This document shows, one piece after another, positions 63,852-64,000 of a stretch of 64,000 nucleotides of DNA. The position numbers and the translations under genes were made by a program. Source of the DNA: Nematopogon swammerdamellus (Eukaryota; Arthropoda; Insecta; Lepidoptera; Adelidae); NCBI GenBank assembly GCA_946902875.1, contig OX336344.1, forward strand, positions 21,039,791 through 21,103,790, in the 5' to 3' direction. Positions within the stretch are counted from its first letter, which is position 1, and every line of letters starts with the position of its first letter. A model generated the notes under the pieces. That model was not told the origin of the DNA. It worked only from the letters and a program-made list of their open reading frames with translations, and ran no database searches.

Positions 63852-64000
63852 AGTCAGCCTCGGTGGCTCAGTGGTGCAGTCGGTCGACTGTTATTAAGCA
63901 ACGCTGGGCGCGGTCAGTACTTGGATGGATGTGACCGCTGCTCAATCGTTGGAGGCTGATTGTGGTTCAGATTCCACGTTAAACTGTAGGTCCCTTTTCT
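63852..64000 (+). mobile_element. SINE family A, tRNA/5S module, cut by window end
   Basis: GTCAGCCTCGGTGGCTCAGT, TTAAGCAACGCTGGGCGCGG, GGTTCAGATTCC, ending in the body at the window edge. Confidence 0.9.

Overview
The window looks like a piece of a lepidopteran (moth or butterfly) nuclear genome. Reasons: one split, intron-containing gene for an SLC46-type transporter; apurinic-endonuclease non-LTR retrotransposons (LINEs); Lep1-like Helitron ends (GCGAAGCCGCGGGC...CTAGT); and the tRNA-related repeat with the CGGCCAAGTGCGAGTCG head that is widespread in Lepidoptera. There is no prokaryotic operon, rRNA gene, intact tRNA gene or CRISPR array. The species cannot be named from the sequence. Nearly all of the DNA is mobile-element sequence, much of it nested.

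Layout. 1-5071: about 3.5 head-to-tail copies of a 1.45 kb unit that itself contains SINEs in both orientations. 5-21 kb: scattered SINEs (families A, B and C), RTE and jockey-like LINE debris, a hAT-type MITE, Helitron pieces and a TIR element. 21.2-24.7 kb (minus strand): two coding exons of an SLC46/proton-coupled folate transporter-like gene with a 2.5 kb intron full of repeats; its 3' exons were not found. 25-31 kb: tandem repeats, fold-back elements and palindromes. 31.6-38.2 kb: a nearly full-length LINE (L1) facing an inverted, truncated L1, with a 102-bp minisatellite between them. 38.8-44.8 kb: a very young, non-coding LTR retrotransposon of 6.0 kb (LTRs of 1494 and 1516 bp, 4-bp target duplication) inserted in otherwise non-repetitive, promoter-like DNA. 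47.4-55.6 kb: an inverted duplication with ~0.87 kb arms enclosing LINEs, one of which carries a second LINE (with RNase H) flanked by a perfect 17-bp target duplication. 55.6-64 kb: more SINEs, a LINE fragment split by a SINE, a TTA-flanked MITE, a Helitron and large hairpins.

The most interesting system is a modular SINE group. Family A joins a tRNA-like A box and B box to a segment resembling the 5S rRNA internal promoter, and ends in a body that terminates like the 3' end of LINE L2. A separate head module (ACCGTGTGGGGCCGGTACTT) is found in front of family A, in front of family A lacking the tRNA/5S part, and in front of the otherwise unrelated family B. All identifications are by eye; no database search was possible.

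Names used below: A, B, C, D and E are SINE-like families; L1 and L2 are two related LINE families; F, G and H are other repeats. These names are mine and are local to this window.
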